Shown here piece by piece: positions 6,194 through 7,054 of a stretch of DNA of 7,054 nt. Numbering within the stretch: the first letter of the stretch is position 1; each line of letters starts with the position of its first letter. The translations under genes and the position numbers were made by a program. Source of the DNA: Desulfomonile tiedjei (GTDB lineage Bacteria; Desulfobacterota; Desulfomonilia; Desulfomonilales; Desulfomonilaceae); the NCBI GenBank assembly GCA_020718965.1, contig DYRE01000110.1, positions 1-7,054 on the forward strand. Reading direction: 5' to 3'. The notes beneath the pieces are model-generated. The model saw nothing but the letters and a program-made list of their open reading frames with translations. It searched no databases and was not told where the DNA came from.

Positions 6194-6721
6194 CTAGATG
6201 TCCAATTCTTCTATTTCGGGCAATTTAGGCAGATCCCCCAACTCATTTATTCCAAATATGCGCAGAAACATTTTCGTAGTACCGTATAACAAAGGCCTTC
6301 CCGGAAGCTCCTCTCTGCCTATGACTGCGATCAACTCCCTTTCGATAAGATTTTTCACCGGACTGGAGCTTTCAACGCCTCTTATTTGCTCGATTTTATT
6401 TTTGGTCACGGGTTGTTTGTAAGCTACGATGGCAAGTGTTTCGAGAGTGGCTCGACTGAATCTCCAGGGCTTCAAATCCCTGAGAACCTGAATCCACGGG
6501 GCAATCTCCGGTAGAGAACGAAACTGATATCCACCTTGGACTCTTATTAGATTAAAACCTCGATCCCTCTCCATGTATTCAAGTTCCAATTCATCCACTA
6601 TTTTTTTGATCCCATCCCTCGAAGCCTCTGGAATCGCCTTTCTTATGGAATCAAGACTCAATGGATCGGGGCTGCAGAAAAGCATTCCTTCGATCACAGA
6701 TTTTAATTTTAGATAGTCCAA
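6194..6721 (-). CDS. scpB: Segregation and condensation protein B
   Basis: ScpB is a winged-helix kleisin partner that works with ScpA and SMC in chromosome compaction and segregation at the nucleoid. The 175-residue product fits the family length. The N-terminal wing domain starts LKSVIEGMLFCSPDPLSL (6-23). The family's best-conserved block follows: TLETLAIVAYKQPVTK (92-107), IRGVESSSPV (113-122), GREELPGRPLLYGTT (135-149) and FLRIFG (152-157). The start is TTG at 6721. An in-frame stop lies upstream with no intervening ATG, AAGGA sits 10 nt before it, and the first Met (13) would remove the first helix. scpA, often immediately upstream of scpB, is not there; a divergent glycosyltransferase gene is found instead. 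Identification is firm. Confidence 0.96.
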   Translation of the reverse strand: MDYLKLKSVIEGMLFCSPDPLSLDSIRKAIPEASRDGIKKIVDELELEYMERDRGFNLIRVQGGYQFRSLPEIAPWIQVLRDLKPWRFSRATLETLAIVAYKQPVTKNKIEQIRGVESSSPVKNLIERELIAVIGREELPGRPLLYGTTKMFLRIFGINELGDLPKLPEIEELDI

Positions 6722-6731
6722 TTTCTTCTGT

Positions 6732-6736
6732 TCCTT
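6732..6736 (-). promoter_or_regulatory. Ribosome binding site for the scpB TTG start
   Basis: On the minus strand AAGGA is followed by 10 purine-rich nt and then TTG at 6721. Because no ATG or GTG is available upstream before the in-frame stop at 6758-6760, this site supports TTG initiation. Confidence 0.65.
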
Positions 6737-6815
6737 TAAAGTCTTTAGTTGGTTTATCTATGGTCGATGTCATGAGATAGGGGACTAAATTTTTTCTAAT
6801 ATCCTGGCTCTTATT

Positions 6816-6843
6816 TTGACAGCTAGCGCTTTTGTGCTAGAAT
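6816..6843 (+). promoter_or_regulatory. Near-consensus sigma-70 promoter for the glycosyltransferase gene
   Basis: A perfect -35 TTGACA (6816-6821) is followed by a 16-nt spacer and the -10 TAGAAT (6838-6843). The TG at 6835-6836 makes an extended -10. The expected start point near 6850 gives a leader of about 40 nt to the ATG at 6892. It is the only clearly recognisable promoter in the window. An inverted repeat fills most of its spacer. Confidence 0.75.
6823..6840. repeat. Operator-like inverted repeat inside the promoter
   Basis: CTAGCGC (6823-6829) and GTGCTAG (6834-6840) form an inverted repeat around TTTT, with six Watson-Crick pairs and one G-T mismatch. It spans the spacer and the first half of the -10. 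A dimeric regulator bound here would block RNA polymerase, but such a role is inferred. Shared promoter base preferences could also produce it by chance. Confidence 0.4.
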
Positions 6844-6880
6844 TACATAATATATCAGGTTCAGAATTCAATTATAATAC

Positions 6881-6885
6881 AAGGA
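6881..6885 (+). promoter_or_regulatory. Ribosome binding site of the glycosyltransferase gene
   Basis: AAGGA ends 6 nt before the ATG at 6892, which is normal spacing and confirms that start. Confidence 0.75.
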
Positions 6886-6891
6886 CACAAA

Positions 6892-7054
6892 ATGAAATTT
6901 GAGGAAGATAATCCCCAGAGAATTACGAGCGCCGAAATCGTAGTGGGAATACCTTCTCTTAACGAAGCCACCACCATTTCCTTTCCTGTCCAGCAGTGCG
7001 ATCGCGGCCTCGGGAAATATTATTCCGGACGATCATCCGTAATCGTTAATGTGG
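6892..7054 (+). CDS. GT-A family glycosyltransferase, N-terminal fragment (cut by window edge)
   Basis: Only the first 54 residues are present. After a short hydrophilic start comes IVVGIPSLNEATTI (16-29), the first strand and nucleotide-binding turn of GT-A (family 2-like) glycosyltransferases. Next is a helix VQQCDRGLGKYY (33-44), and then SVIVNV (49-54), the second strand that normally leads into an acidic NxDGT-type segment beyond the edge. The combination of VVGIPSLNEA with a QxxRGL helix recalls glycosyltransferases near the mannosylglycerate and glucosyl-phosphoglycerate synthases more than cell-surface GT2 enzymes, but the fragment is too short to name donor or acceptor. It has its own strong promoter and a good ribosome site, and diverges from scpB. 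Confidence 0.8.
   Translation, partial: MKFEEDNPQRITSAEIVVGIPSLNEATTISFPVQQCDRGLGKYYSGRSSVIVNV

Noticed and set aside
6165..6195. AGTCG/CGACT as a bidirectional terminator between uvrB and scpB
   Set aside because: A 5-bp stem across 21 nt without a T-run is not a credible intrinsic terminator.
6650..6771. A 40-codon minus-strand ORF beginning MTSTIDKPTKDF that overlaps the scpB start in another frame
   Set aside because: It runs out of frame into scpB, ends quickly and resembles nothing. It might hint at a frameshifted longer scpB start, but the TTG with its own ribosome site explains the data.
6873..6878. TATAAT as a second promoter for the glycosyltransferase
   Set aside because: No matching -35, and a start point there would fall at or past the ribosome binding site; the TTGACA promoter upstream is far better.

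Overview
The window reads as a piece of core chromosome from a Gram-negative anaerobe, most likely of the Desulfobacterota (former Deltaproteobacteria). The main clue is a siroheme-decarboxylase-type AsnC/Lrp-like protein beside the 5-aminolevulinate gene hemL. That combination is typical of organisms that make heme from siroheme, such as sulfate reducers and their syntrophic relatives. A YbgC-type thioesterase and two proteins with signal peptides point to a Gram-negative envelope. The lineage is inferred; no rRNA or other decisive marker is present.

Left block (1-1305, minus strand): an AhbB-like siroheme decarboxylase subunit followed by hemL, which runs off the left edge. Both belong to tetrapyrrole synthesis: hemL makes 5-aminolevulinate, and the Ahb protein acts late, on siroheme. 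A 51-bp AT-rich gap separates this pair from the divergent plus-strand genes.

Middle block (1357-6165, plus strand): a nucleoside phosphorylase/nucleosidase-family protein related to HpnG and MTA/SAH nucleosidases; a hotdog-fold YbgC-like acyl-CoA thioesterase that starts at TTG; an exported protein with two DUF2059-like halves; a small exported protein that looks PsbP/Mog1-like; and uvrB for nucleotide excision repair. The thioesterase and the first exported protein are only 15 bp apart and probably cotranscribed. The rest are close enough to be read through, but no functional link between them is evident.

Right block (6194-7054): scpB (chromosome segregation) converges on uvrB and also starts at TTG. 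After a 170-bp gap comes the beginning of a divergent GT-A-type glycosyltransferase, driven by a near-consensus sigma-70 promoter whose spacer holds an operator-like inverted repeat.

There is no CRISPR array, mobile element, tRNA or rRNA, and no gene-free stretch over 300 bp. I found no convincing novel multi-gene system. The observations most worth checking are a terminator-like hairpin inside the start of the nucleosidase gene, the palindrome inside the right-hand promoter, and the altered motif in the siroheme decarboxylase-like protein.
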